A stretch of 64,000 nucleotides of DNA from Limnephilus marmoratus (Eukaryota; Arthropoda; Insecta; Trichoptera; Limnephilidae). The stretch is taken from positions 28,950,851-29,014,850 of the forward strand of contig OU862909.1 of NCBI GenBank assembly GCA_917880885.1, given 5' to 3'. Positions 10,760 to 21,898 of this stretch are shown piece after piece (the first letter of the stretch is position 1; each line of letters starts with the position of its first letter). The notes beneath the pieces were generated by a model. The model saw nothing but the letters and a program-made list of their open reading frames with translations, did no database searches and was not told the DNA's origin. Made by a program: the position numbers and the translations under genes.

Positions 10760-10935
10760 TAAGTTTTTTTGTTATTTATTTTTGGGGTATTATGCCCTGT
10801 TGCGCTACCTCTTTCTTTAGCCATTGTCTAACATCGGGGCAGATGTGTGAATCTGCCCTGCTATACTACACTATAAAGCTGTCTGAAACGTTAAAACGGC
10901 ATAACACCTCAAAATTAAATAACCAAAACAAATAA
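10760..10935. repeat. Inverted-repeat family zeta, decayed copy
   Basis: Arms GGGGTATTATGCC..GTTGCGCTACCTC..TTTAGCCA on the left and AACGTTAAAACGGCATAACACCTC on the right surround GGGCAGATGTGTGAATCTGCCC. It is related to 26844-27016, 35880-36050 and 52860-53020. Confidence 0.6.
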
Positions 10936-11317
10936 ATAATAATAGAAATAGAGATAACTTAGGTATCTGGTATGTAGGATACCTAAGTTATTTCTAAAAT
11001 GAAATCAACTGGAGCACGACGATAAATTTACGGGTTTATTAAAGATATTTTTTCAAATTTGAAATGATTATTAAGCAAGTAGGTAGGTTTCTAAGTACCT
11101 ACTTACAAATCTCATAATTTCAAAAAAAAATTGGCTTGATTTGTTAAATAACAATGACGTTACATACTATTAGACGAGGGGTAGAAATCTCAAAATGGGA
11201 AGACAAAAGCAAGACAATTGCACCGGTCTCGATATCTAGTACTTTAGTACTAAACTGCTACGCGTCGAGTAAGGTTGCGCTTACCAGTAAGTAAATTGCA
11301 TTTTAAAAAGTGCCAAA

Positions 11318-11394
11318 ATGCCCTCCTGTGTGATGAGAAAATGTTTCAATTACACGGCAAATAATAGTAAAGGCGAAGGAATAACATTTCATTT
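11318..11394 (+). CDS. THAP-type zinc-finger first exon (fragment)
   Basis: The ATG opens MPSCVMRKCFNYTANNSKGE, continuing GITFHL up to a consensus splice donor GTAAGT at 11395. The start MPSCxxxxC, followed ~16 residues later by I(S/T)FH, is the N-terminal signature of THAP DNA-binding domains, where the Cys pair and a later C..H bind zinc. The exon breaks where THAP genes often have an intron. The rest of the domain (AVPTF box and C..H) is not found in frame, so this is a fragment or a dead gene rather than a functional product. P-element-like transposases carry THAP domains, which would fit a repeated sequence. Confidence 0.55.
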
Positions 11395-11429
11395 GTAAGT
11401 ACATGCAAATTACTTATTATTATCGATTA

Positions 11430-11873
11430 TCCTACTAATATTATAAAGGCGAAAGTTTGTATGGATGTATGTTTGTTACTCTTTAACGCGAAAACTACTG
11501 AATGGATTTTAATGAAACTTTACAATAATAAAGCTCTTACATCAGAATAGGCTATAGCTTAGAACTCTGGCATTATGAAATTTATATACAAAAATTGCAA
11601 TAGGTGGCACGCGAGCTGTTTGAAAAATGAATGTAACGTGTATGGAGGGGTGGTGAGGGGGGGATAGGATGTGGGGCAGGGCGGAAGGGGGGGATGGGGG
11701 AGGGCGGAGGGTGGAGGGAGAGGGTGAGGGGTGATTTATGGGGAGAGGGGGTGGGGGGGGGGGGAGTGTTGAGAGGAGGAGGGGGGGGGATTGGAGTGGG
11801 GATAGGGAAGGTGGAGGAGGCGCTGTGGGTACCCCCCTAATACTATGCGAGCGAGGCCAGGGGCAAAAGCTAG
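11430..11873 (+). mobile_element. Non-autonomous Helitron inside the THAP-exon repeat
   Basis: Starts TCCTACTAATATTATAAAGG after an A and ends GGGGCAAAAGCTAG before a T, a precise A|TC...CTAG|T insertion. Copy 1 of the host repeat lacks it. The interior has the GTTTGTTACTCTTTAACGCG block common to such elements and a long G-rich low-complexity tract (11643-11830). A 72-codon glycine-rich frame across the tract is not a gene. Confidence 0.85.
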
Positions 11874-12435
11874 TTATAAATATTACAATTAATTTTCATG
11901 TTTCCCGCCCGCGGTTTTACACGTCATTAGAGAAAATTCAAGTCCTACTAAAGTAAAGGGTCCGGACGCACAACAGCCACATTTCTGTTGCTAAGTAAAC
12001 TTTACTGTTTTAAAGTAGACTAAAATAAAATAAACACTCTGTTTATTTGTTTGCTTGCGGTAAAACAACACATATAAATCAGTAGTTCCAATAAGTGTTG
12101 ATAACAATCGCTACCATTTGAAAACTGTCGTTTCCCTATTGTATTTATTGTATAGTTCGACATATCAAACTCCGACAGGCAGCCGGACCTTTTATTCTAG
12201 TGGGCCTCGAGAAAAGGAGACAGCGAACGTTGCATCAAAAAGTGACGAGCAATACGCCGCCCGCTCATGTATCCATGCCATTCATACACACACATTATTT
12301 GATTGTCTATCTTTATCATACAGGAATAAACTTTTGAATTAAGAAATTATACTGAAAATCGCTGAAAACAAAAGAGTGTTCCTTACTTTCCACATTATAT
12401 TGTGAGTATATGAGACAAGGGCGAGTCTATTTATA

Positions 12436-13800
12436 TAACGTTATTGTTAAATAAGGTAAAATTAGAAACATACTTATTTAGGTCTACTGTTTACAGAACT
12501 ACTAGGTAGAGTAGGTAGTAAGTAATTGGTAAGTAGTGACAATTATTAGCATGTAAAGTACCAATAGAAATATAGTAATTTGTTAGGATGTATTAAACAG
12601 TGTCAATTTATTACTATCATATAATTACAATGTTAGTATGTGTTGTATGAAGGTACAATCATTGTACATGGTTATTGATCGATTAATGTGTTCAGTATTA
12701 TTAATAAACGTCACCGCAGGCGAGACCACCATGCTGGCTGCTGGCAGGCCTAGATAATGCGGTATTATTTCTGTATTATTATATTGTATTACTTTATGGT
12801 CTGCAGGACTTCAAATTTAGAGCCCATTGTCTGCGAGATAAAGGGAATATTTAGAAATGCATCTCATATTAGATGCATACATACAAATATCGACATCTTC
12901 ACTTGATAAAGTGTTCTACGAACTGTGCAATGCTGAAAATGTATATGCAATACGTATGTAGGCTCTCAAACAATAAATTGCGACAATCAATATTCTTTGA
13001 TCAACAACGTCTTCAGCTATTGTAATTACTGTAACGATTCACGGCAACGGTACCGTGACGGCATAAAAAGGACAATAAACAAATGATGCTGCAGCTTTTT
13101 CAAAAGATGAGATACACAATGTACGTAGGTCTGTTTCCTCTCAAATACCCCACAATACATTACTGCTTGCCGTGACGATAATTTTGAAAGTATGGAATGT
13201 AGTTACAACGATAATATTGAAGTGTGAGTGAATTCCAAAAATTCAAATACGTCAAATGTCAATGCGCTGATGGTTTTGCTTTTATTCTTAAACGTTCATT
13301 TGTCGTTCACAAAAAACAATAGTCGAAAATGAGACAAACGTATGTCTGCACCCCCCAAAGGAAACATACAATCATTATCATACATCTCCCTCAAACGTAT
13401 AAAGAAAATGAATCGCAATCACCGTGGCCGAGCCGTTCCAAGATATAATCTGTTTCCTCCAAAGGAAAAAAGTAATAGTAGGTAGTAGATGAGATACACA
13501 TGTATTTTGTGTCATATCTGTTGTCTGTCCTTCATTAAAATTTTCCACGTGCATAGTTTTTTTCCCCATTGTTAAACTGTCGAAACACAATAATTATTTA
13601 AGCCAAAATATATTTCCAAAGGCTATATAATTGTTTCCGTATTTATCAAGTATTGTTCAATGGGCAAAAAAGGTCCTTTCCTTTCTTGCGAACATCTTCT
13701 TTTTCAGCGGTTTTTTGGGTATATACGGAAATATTAATAACATATATAATATGTACCTTATCAAGGATTACGCCAGTTAGGGACTCCTTACTACTTAGGC
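12436..13800. other. Unassigned intergenic DNA
   Basis: No gene, terminal repeats or dispersed family recognised. Short open frames here have no protein-like features. Confidence 0.35.
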
Positions 13801-14549
13801 CGGTTATATCGGTGACCCGACAATTCGTCCTGCGACAATTCATCCGGCGACAGTTCATCCTGCGACAGTTCATCCGGCCGACAGTTCATCCTGCCGACAG
13901 TTTATCCTGCCGACAGTTCATCCCGCCGACAATTCATCCGGCGACAATTCATTCTGCCTGATCATTTAGAAGATTTTTATTAAGTAAGTATGCAAAGAGG
14001 ATATACGGCCGTACAACCAAAATCGATGTACTTATGTCTGAAGGCATCTTGAGTGGAAATCCGCTGTAAAAATATTTTTACTAACAATAATTTCGACTCT
14101 CCGAAGAAGCATGCGAGAATAACAAAATACGACATACTTATATGTGCAGTCAGCTTAGCAAAGAACGGTAAAGATTCATACTTGCATCTAATATAACTTT
14201 TTGATCTGAAATTAACACCATCTTTTTAGGGTGAATTGACTGAAGGAGATGTGGAAAACGTATCTTCCTGGCTATTCAGATCTAGTCACCAAACACGGCT
14301 AGGTTAGGTTAGGTTAGGTTAGGTTAGGTTGTACGGCCGTATATCCTCTTTGCATACTTACTTGAAGAAAAAATCTTCTAAATGAGCAGGCAGGATGAAT
14401 TGTCGCCGGATGAATTGTCGGCGGGATGAACTGTCGGCAGGATGAACTGTCGGCAGGATGAACTGTCTGCCGGATGAACTGTCGCAGGATGAACTGTCGC
14501 CGGATGAATTGTAGCAGGATGAACTGTCATGGAACCGTTATATCAACCA
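13801..14549. mobile_element. Foldback element with 15/16-bp tandem-repeat arms
   Basis: The left arm (13801-14018) and right arm (14327-14549) are inverted copies. Each contains nine units of a 15-16-bp motif of the form GACAGTTCATCCTGC(C), then a unique block ATTTAGAAGAT..AAGTAAGTATGCAAAGAGG and ATACGGCCGTACAAC. Unit variants (ending CTGC, CGGC, CTGCC, CCGCC) occur in the same order in both arms. The ~300-bp core has no transposase. It includes a SINE-alpha scrap (14255-14300) and a TTAGG tract next to the right arm. The architecture resembles Drosophila FB-type foldback transposons; relatedness is not shown. Confidence 0.8.
14299..14330. repeat. (TTAGG)n tract beside a foldback arm
   Basis: About six TTAGG units directly abut the inner edge of the right arm. 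The matching position beside the left arm has none. Confidence 0.85.
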
Positions 14550-15900
14550 GTCCATATCCTAGCTGTGTACAACATTCCTCGCTAAAATCTAAGTGGGCTA
14601 AATCTGCCGCTCAAGCCTTGATAAGCCAGAAAATAGTTTTTTTTAAAACGCCGGGGCGCACCGAGGCGCTAGCAGTCACATGTCAAATCAGACAACTGTA
14701 TTAAATAATATTGAACGTTTCCGTATCACCGAAATATATATTAATTGCCTAATTAAATTAGTACGCACTATTATATTCAACAGTAGCAGATAAAAACCCG
14801 CTACGCAGGTTCGCCCAGTTTGAGTGTTGGTGAACATTTTATAAATCCGGTAGGAACTGTTTCCAAAAATAACCGGTTCCTCGGATCCATTGGAATCCAG
14901 TGACAGCTAATCACCGGGATAAAGCAACCGCGACAGGCAATGACGTCATATATAAAATATAGACGCGTGGTATTATTAATCACAACTGCTCTCCATATCC
15001 GGAGAGATTCACGAAATTACAAATCCAATAGTACTTACGCCTGCCATGCGATGCTCCTCATGCTAGCTGTTAACGTATGTAGTGCCATCTTTTGGCATTG
15101 CTTTAATTCGTTTGTATTACAAAAGTAGATTTGTACACAAACTTCACGAACGAAAACGTTTTTGCGAAAGGCGCGGCGCCAAAATTGTATTCTTAAATTT
15201 CAACCGTACAGTCGCTAGGCTATTAATACTGTTTGATGATGATGGTGATACTTCCGTATAACTGAAATATACTTTAATTGTCTAATTTTATAAGTACGGA
15301 CTATTATATTCATCAAACGATAAGGAATATCGATATCACTAAATGATAATCAATTTATAATATTATTAATAAATAAAATTGATTATCAAAAGTTGGCTTT
15401 CAGCCGACCAATCTTCAACCTCCAGGGACTAATACATTTGTTACGAGCAGCCCTTGAAACGAGCGGAGGAGTCCCTAGTGATTACAATACCAGCATCCCG
15501 GCATCCCGGGAATATCGATACAAATCGTCAGTAATAAGTGGAACGAGATAAATCTGCAGTAAATGCGTGCCCTGCAATCGTCATTAAATATAATTCAGGC
15601 GGCTTATCTGATGCAAACCTAATAATGAATAATAATTAGATTTGTGTGTGAGGTAACTAGCACCAGCTGCTGACTAGGATGACTGAAAGTGACTGGATGA
15701 CACAAACCATTCAAAATTATTTGGGGTATTGTAAAAATATCTATTTTTATATCATTTATAGAATATATTGCTTTTTTTACTATGTACTATGTATTACAAG
15801 TTCACACTTCTAAACACATAACTTGACATAACTTCATCTCTTTATCTTGTAAATTTTATTGTAATTCCTCCATCTTGTTATCAGGTACTACTAACTTACC
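14550..15900. other. Unassigned, with a ~65-bp direct repeat
   Basis: A block TTTCCGTATCACCGAAATATA..GTACGCACTATTATATTCA at ~14720-14785 recurs at ~15250-15320 with about 80% similarity. A GC-richer stretch at ~15395-15510 has no frame. No gene seen. Confidence 0.4.
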
Positions 15901-15908
15901 TGCTTATC
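15901..15908 (+). repeat. hAT target-site duplication, left
   Basis: TGCTTATC, identical to 17059-17066, directly flanks the inverted ends of the element between them. Confidence 0.9.
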
Positions 15909-17058
15909 CAGTACCGGATTATCCCTAAGGTAGAGTAGGCAACTGCCTAGGGGCCCCGCATCGGCTAGGGGCCCCGCGTCCCGAGAAAAAATGACTTGCT
16001 CCAATTAGTGAGCAATGAAGTATCGGAAAAAGTCAGTCATTTCAAGATGTTAAAATTTTTTTTATTGGCAACATTTACAGGTTAATAACATTAGTACACG
16101 CATTAAAGAAAACAAGAAATTATAATAATTAGGTTATAACCCAATAAATAACTAATGTTCACATCATGCACAAATAATAAATAAAAAGTCTATAATTTAA
16201 AAAAAGGTTTAAGGTGGTAGGGGGTTAAGGTTTAAAAAGCGAAATAAAGGCATATTGTCATGATTTTTATTGAGATATGAATAATGTTGTTTTTTTTTTT
16301 TATTTCAAACATCTGAAGTATCTTTGAAAAAAATTTCAATTAAAAATACAATAAATAAGTCTGTGAGAGCGAATCTCTGGAGGCGCCTCGAAAAAAAGTT
16401 GTTATGCGGTGAACACCATAACTCGTCACCGGATCATTTGAAATTTTTTTTATTTTTAGCAGCATTTTGAAGTGAAAAACGCGATTTTTGCTAAAAAATT
16501 TCGGTGAATTTGTTATTATAAAATGGTAAAAAAAACTCCCTCTGACTACTTTTAAGAATAGATAATACATATTATAATCAACAAACAAGTCCTGCTAAGC
16601 CAATTAAATTGGCTTGTCAACAGGTGCTTATATTTTAATTACATATATATATATTTAAAATTTGAAATGTGATTTATGTGTAGAAAAAGTGTACAAAATT
16701 TCAAAAGCACCGGTCAAGTCAAGTCAAGATTTTGAGTTATGATGTTCATGAACTTCAGAAATGTTGTTTGCGAGAAAACCTATATAAATTTTTTTATACT
16801 CGAAATATACTTGAATCGAGCTTGAGGGCCGGTCGCTTGAAACGCTGGACCTTCGTTAGTTTTACATTCAGATTTTTTTTTAAAGTTTTAAAACCTTACT
16901 CCCCCCTTAAAGCCTTGTTAAGGATTTGATCAAGGGAACAAGGAGGCGTTTGGAGGACCCCTTCAACACCCCCCCCCCCCCCCCGTTACTCCGCCATTGG
17001 TAAAGGGGCCCCGAGACATCCATTGCCTAGGGGCCCCGACATGGTTAATCCGGCCCTG
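15909..17058. mobile_element. Non-autonomous hAT-type element
   Basis: The left end is CAGTACCGGATTATCCC and the right end, reversed, is CAGGGCCGGATTAACC. Both continue inward into GGGGCCCC/CCTAGGCA blocks. The 8-bp duplication TGCTTATC on both sides is exactly the hAT target-site length. The 1150-bp interior has no transposase; its longest frames (~80 codons) are featureless. A C-run lies at 16968-16984. Confidence 0.9.
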
Positions 17059-17066
17059 TGCTTATC
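17059..17066 (+). repeat. hAT target-site duplication, right
   Basis: TGCTTATC, a perfect match to 15901-15908. Confidence 0.9.
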
Positions 17067-17127
17067 TCATGCTCTGTAAATCCGAATATGTTATACGTTA
17101 CCAGGTTAATTAGGTAAATCAAATATA

Positions 17128-17172
17128 CGAACGAACGAACGAACGAACGAACAAACAAAAAAACAAACAAAT
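17128..17172. repeat. (GAAC)n/(AAAC)n microsatellite
   Basis: Tetranucleotide run ACGAACGAACGAAC shading into ACAAACAAA. Confidence 0.9.
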
Positions 17173-18334
17173 TAATAAAGAGATAAATAAATAAATTCAA
17201 TGGGGGTGGTTTTTACATACCAAAATATGAATCAGTAATCGAACCATCGAAAAACAATATTGTGGCAGCTTATTTTGTTTTTCGGCGGTTTACTGGATAT
17301 TACAAAATAATAGGACATGTCGAAAATTAAATATTTGCTATGCGGTGCAATGTAAGTATAAATTAATTAAGTCAGATATGCCCATCACATCAAGGCTTTT
17401 CATCAAGGCAACAGGGAATAAGAAGTATTATTTCTCAAAAATAGTTCAATTATTAAAGTTTATTTAAGAGATTAGCATAATATGTAATATATAAATCATT
17501 GAAAACACAATTAACCACTATCAAACGAAAATATGAAGCAGGAGAAACAGAAAATATTCGGACCCATCTGGAAATTGAACCCAAATTGCAGATGTAACCG
17601 AATCTTTTCCTGTATTTTGATTTTCGCGTTTTCCGTTTGGAAGTGGTTAATATTGCCTTCAACTATTAAATAAGAGAATTTGTGGTTTTACTCAATAAGT
17701 TATTCCACTTTAAAATATTGAAGTTTAATTCCATTGGTTATAAAGTATCCCTAAATATCTACCAAATATTATGTACCAAAAATATTTTCAGAAATATCCA
17801 GCTAAGTTGCCGATATTTTAGGCTTCACAAAACAAAATTTTTTTAACAGCGCATTTTATAAAGATTTTTTTTCCTGGGATATGTGCAATATTTGTGAAAA
17901 AATTATGATTAGCAAACGAAGGTATACTTACCAAGATTATTTTAGTTACTCTCATACCAATGTAACTGTTTTTTTTTTAATTTTTATCAAATATTTCATA
18001 CATTTTTCCTACAAGGTGTATGAAAAAATCTCGCACAAATAATCTGAATAACTATTTGTTATTCTGAATTTGGGGTATTTTGGGTGGTTGAGGGATGGGA
18101 GATTGGGAATACTTATGATTACTCAGCTATTCACTATTCAGATATGTTTAGTAAGCATTAATCTTAAGTTGGTTCCTTGTTGCTGAAGATCGTGACCCCT
18201 AATCCAATTTCCTTGGTGGACAAGGATCCTCCACTCCTCGTGGTCCTCTCAAAATATCTTAAAGTACGTAGGGGGCAGATAATTGAAAACCTATTGTGGA
18301 TGACTAGCTCTTCCAGAATTGACATATTTGTGCG
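17173..18334. other. Unassigned intergenic DNA
   Basis: No gene or element boundary recognised. Around 18180-18300 the sequence is less AT-rich and may be old transposon debris next to the Tc1-like remnant. Confidence 0.35.
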
Positions 18335-18620
18335 TCATAGACGTGCATGGTAATATTTGGTATGACCACCTCCAGTGCATCGTTGCTCATAGCTGCCAGC
18401 GATGGTGTTAAATTGATAATACGGTACGTAGCTTTTCACCTCCGCAGAAATAATATTGTAATGTGTGTCCATTAATTCCACGCAGATATCTGGTCGAGCG
18501 TTTTCCTGCAGAATTACACTGTTTGGCTGTCCGCTGTTCAGACTATATAGCCATGTAGCCAGGTAGGCCGCATTCATCGCCGAGACCTGTGTTCACAGAA
18601 CGGAGTACCTACAACCTACC
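18335..18620 (-). pseudogene. Tc1/mariner-type transposase remnant
   Basis: The minus-strand frame contains NSVILQENARPDICVELMD, resembling the (D/E)NARPH segment at the second catalytic aspartate of Tc1-type DDE transposases. It then contains SYEQRCTGGGHTKY, resembling the usual C-terminal (A/R)GGHT.Y end. The intervening DPNPIEH/DE region is missing, and the aspartate of DNARPH is read as E, so this is an internally deleted, inactive scrap. No terminal inverted repeats found. Confidence 0.45.
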
Positions 18621-18823
18621 TATAACCTAAAACTATGTTACCGTAATATACGTATTTCACAGGTATTATATTTTCTAGGAAGCTGTGATCACTGTAGGTT
18701 CGTAGCGATGTTGGGTATTTAGTCACGTATTTAGTTAATTACATGACAATTTATTGTTCTATCGATGGTTTTTGTTTTTAAATTTTGTGAATACTGCACA
18801 ACAGTCCCAACGGAGGTTCTCCT

Positions 18824-19323
18824 TATTTTTTTTACTTTAGCTCCATTTAGGAGGCCCCGAGGAAAATAATCTCCACCAGGGCCTATGTAATAATAATTGG
18901 ATAATTTGTAGAGGGCCAATAAGTTTTTGTGAAAAATCACCTCAAAGAATCTTAGGAGATGTTGTGTGGAGGGTCTTTTTAAGGAAAGGAAGGAGAGGAA
19001 ATTCTGAGAAGGTAAACGGTATGAGGAGTGGGTAGGAATTTGAGTGACAATGTGTCCAGGAGTAACAGGCGTATGAATCGATTCCTCCAACTGTGGTGTA
19101 AGACGAGTGAGCCCGTTTGGAGAGGTCTAGGTTACTCAACCAGTCTCTCCCAATGCCACATACGTATTCGCCGCCGAGACCTAGACAAACCTCACCCCTT
19201 GAACACTGGCACCCCTGCTAAATCATCAAACGTAGCCATCCACTTGGGGTGAGCTATGGCAGAAGTGGTGGTTATCCAATAAATGAATGGCGGGCGGCGG
19301 TAACCATACCCGCCTCCCAAATG
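18824..19323 (-). repeat. Family A copy, near full length
   Basis: On the plus strand it begins near TTTTTTTTACTTTAGCTCCA and ends CGCCTCCCAAAT. Internal landmarks are GGCCTATGTAATAAT, GTGTGGAGGGTCTTTTTAAGG, GTGTCCAGGAGTAAC, GAGACCTAGACAAACCTC and CCACTTGGGGTGAGC. It also contains an inserted GCGCTATA-type tail remnant (18890-18955). Non-coding. Confidence 0.8.
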
Positions 19324-20364
19324 ACTTATTCTGTCGTTTTTTTTGTTAATGAGTTGTTAAATTGAATGTTAGTAATAATAATATGGATGCTAAATAGTTT
19401 TTTTTAATAAATTCAATATCAATATTATGGGCTTGGCATATCGAATAGGTTTTTTTTTTTCATTTATACCACAAAGGAATAAGTTAATTAAATTGAAAAA
19501 TTTGCTGCAACCTGTAAGGACGATTAATGAGACGGGGAAATTTTCTTTTCCAGAACTTTTCCAGAAATTCAACATGATAAATATTTTCCTTTACTTATTG
19601 ATGCTTTAAATTTCGAAAGTGACTTATCTTATCAAATCTTTCTTTCAATTCGGTCACACGTCCAGTAATTATTACAGACTATTATTAAATGCTACAATGA
19701 ACAATAGCCGATCAATCGGAAATCAGAGTTGCAAAGTTGCAAAAAAAAAATAATGTACTTTATTTTAAATAATTATGTACAAATTTTGCTATAGATACTA
19801 ATAATAAAATAAATAAAATAAAATGCCAATAGGAAGGCAGCCAACATAATGATTTAAGAACAAATCAATATATGTAAATGAAGAAAAGACTTTTCCTAAG
19901 TAAGTATCTTTGTCACCGCAGTCCGTCTGGTTGGCCGCCCTCGGGTTTTTAAGAAATTATTTGAAAGAAAAATATTTTCCAAAAAAAAAAGCCGAAGGGT
20001 TAACATTTTAAAGGGGTCACTTTTGAATATGGAATCCAAATTTTCAAAAAAAATTCGAGTATCTTGGAATAACCTCTCGCAGAGAACTCCCTGCAAATGC
20101 CCAAAAATATTGAGCAGGGATGTTTGTCAATTCCGTTTAAATTTGCGATTTGCGATTCAATTCGACAATGTTGTTTTTATTTTTTTTTTCTTTCATTCTT
20201 CAGCTTCAAATTACATTGTTATTGTGTCCCAGATTCCTCTAGATCTAGATCCTTATAAAATAGTAATACTTTGAATAATAATAAGACATTCTATCTAAAA
20301 TAGGATTCTATGTCCCTAATAATTTCACACGAGGCCGCTAATACAGGCTTTTGATTCCTTTCAG
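19324..20364. other. Unassigned, upstream of candidate terminal exon
   Basis: AT-rich with poly-A/T runs (19741-19750, 19980-19990). Likely intronic or intergenic. Nothing supportable as a gene. Confidence 0.35.
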
Positions 20365-20442
20365 GTGCAGAACTATCTTACCAATGGTGATGCCCCTGGG
20401 AAGAGTCACTGGGTTAATCAACTGTCTCGCAGGAAATATTAA
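20365..20442 (+). CDS. Candidate terminal exon of an unrecognised host gene
   Basis: A branch-like GCTAATAC (20336-20343) and pyrimidine-rich TTTGATTCCTTTCAG acceptor precede an open stretch reading VQNYLTNGDAPGKSHWVNQL, then SRRKY and a TAA stop at 20440-20442. Composition is balanced and protein-like, unlike the AT-rich flanks. A run of AATAAA-like signals lies near 20637-20660. The reading phase at the acceptor is assumed to be 0. No family is recognised. The basic end (RRK) could be many things, and chance is not excluded for so short an exon. Confidence 0.35.
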   Translation: MQNYLTNGDAPGKSHWVNQLSRRKY

Positions 20443-20791
20443 TATTTTGCACATGTCAACTTTTGTACATGTGAACTTTTTTGTCCCGCCAGTAATAACA
20501 ATAATAATGTTAATTTATCAATTTTATTATTTACGAATAGTATCTATATCTACAAAAAAATACACTGCTATGCTTAAAGCTTAAAGCATAACTTGTAAAA
20601 ACCGTTTAGTTAAGTAATTTAACTCGCGCTATCTATTAAATAAATAAATAAATATAATAAAATAAAATACAATTAGCCTTTATTGCTATTAAACTTATAA
20701 AACATTTTTCTAATTTGATTAATTATTATTATTTTTTAAATGTCTATTGTTCTAAATTATCAGCATTCGGGTCATTATTTTTAGAAACAGC

Positions 20792-21064
20792 TTATCTTGC
20801 GACATAGGCCTCCTCTAAAGATTTGCATTTTTCTCTATCCTTTGCAACTCTGATCCATTTTGGACGAGCCACCGTTTTTGGATCATCTTCCCATCTTTTC
20901 GTTTGTCCACCTTTGTTTATTTTACTATCTCTTGCATACCACTCTGTTACTATTCTGGTCCATTTTTCTTTCCTTTCTCTCAACATATGTCCAGTCCATC
21001 GCCATTTTAGTGTTCGATGAAAGTAGATTATGAATTCTTTTAAGTTTAACCGGTGCTTAACCAT
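20792..21064 (-). pseudogene. RTE-clade LINE polymerase C-terminal fragment
   Basis: The minus strand encodes LKWRWTGHMLRERKEKWTRI, VTEWYARD, GGQTKRWEDD and WIRVAKDREKCKSLEEAYV. The series W.GH..R....W...V..W.......GR...RW.DD......W...A.DR..W....EAYV is the signature end of insect RTE-type endonuclease/reverse transcriptases. Everything upstream is lost. Confidence 0.85.
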
Positions 21065-21079
21065 CGGACATTCATGATT

Positions 21080-21610
21080 TTACGTTACGTCCCCTTCACT
21101 GTTGATATTACGTTTATGTATGTGAATATTAGTGCCAAAAGTAGAGTTTTTTTTTTTTTTTTTCATCAACATATCAATATCAATATAAATATTTTTTTCC
21201 GATAACCATTTTTTCACCATATATTTAACCTTATTCATTGAATTACATTGCTTTATAGTGTCAGGTAATAAATTAAATATCTTCTGTATGATGTATTCAA
21301 ACGTTCTCAGTCCGTACTTATTGTTAAATTTCGGAACTATTAACCCGTCGTTGCGCGTGAATCTAGTGCTGTATTTATGTTCTAATTTCTCTTTATGCTG
21401 CGTGGTAAATATATGTTGAATTATAATTTTGTGCCATAGTATTGCCTTAACCGGTAAAATTTTGGCACTCTGAAATGGCAATGGTGTATTATGTCTCTGT
21501 TTGAAAATATAAGGGACGACTAATAATTTTACGATTGCGTTTTGTACAACTTGGACTTGTTTCAGATTGGTTACAGTAGTATTTCCCCGTATTGTTAATA
21601 CTACTAAGTT
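21080..21610 (-). pseudogene. Second LINE RT C-terminus (jockey/CR1-like)
   Basis: The best frame (21481-21080) has ILPVKAILWHKIII, KYSTRFTRNDGLIVPKFNN, YGLRTFEYIIQKIFNLLPD and VKYMVKKWLSE. Upstream to ~21610 a shifted frame adds VTNLKQVQVVQNAIVKLL, the preceding RT-thumb segment. It is a different lineage from the RTE piece that abuts it at 21064. The end has an oligo-A (poly-T at 21148-21164 on the plus strand). Confidence 0.75.
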
Positions 21611-21898
21611 GATATTTATTTTGAAAGACTGGAGAATTTATGGCTCTTAGGACCGGTTAGGTCTAATTAGGACTAGAGAAATTTTGTGAGATGACCTGTA
21701 CAAAGGCTTGCAAATAAGAATTTGCTTGCATTTTTACTCAATTTTATTTTTAACAAATTTATTTACAATGCCACGTGCTGTGAAGGTGAAGGTTAGAGAT
21801 TTTTGACTTTATGAATACGACAGTCTAAGAAGGTTTAGCTTTAAATTTCACCGAGTCTGTAATCAAATCATGTTTCAGTCCATTCCAGGCTTTTGATT

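Larger units (their letters stand above)
11170..12435 (+). repeat. THAP-exon repeat, copy 2, split by a Helitron
   Basis: Inverted relative to copy 1 at 4960-5748. The shared parts are 11170-11429 and 11874-12435, and they align end to end once the Helitron is removed. The sequence starts near GTAGAAATCTCAAAATGGG and ends near ATATAACG/GTCTATTTATATAACG at about 12433-12450. It contains the intact-looking THAP exon at 11318-11394 and a second block CGTCATTAGAGAAAATTCAAG (11910s) that might be the next exon but has an in-frame stop. No transposase is present. Confidence 0.6.
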
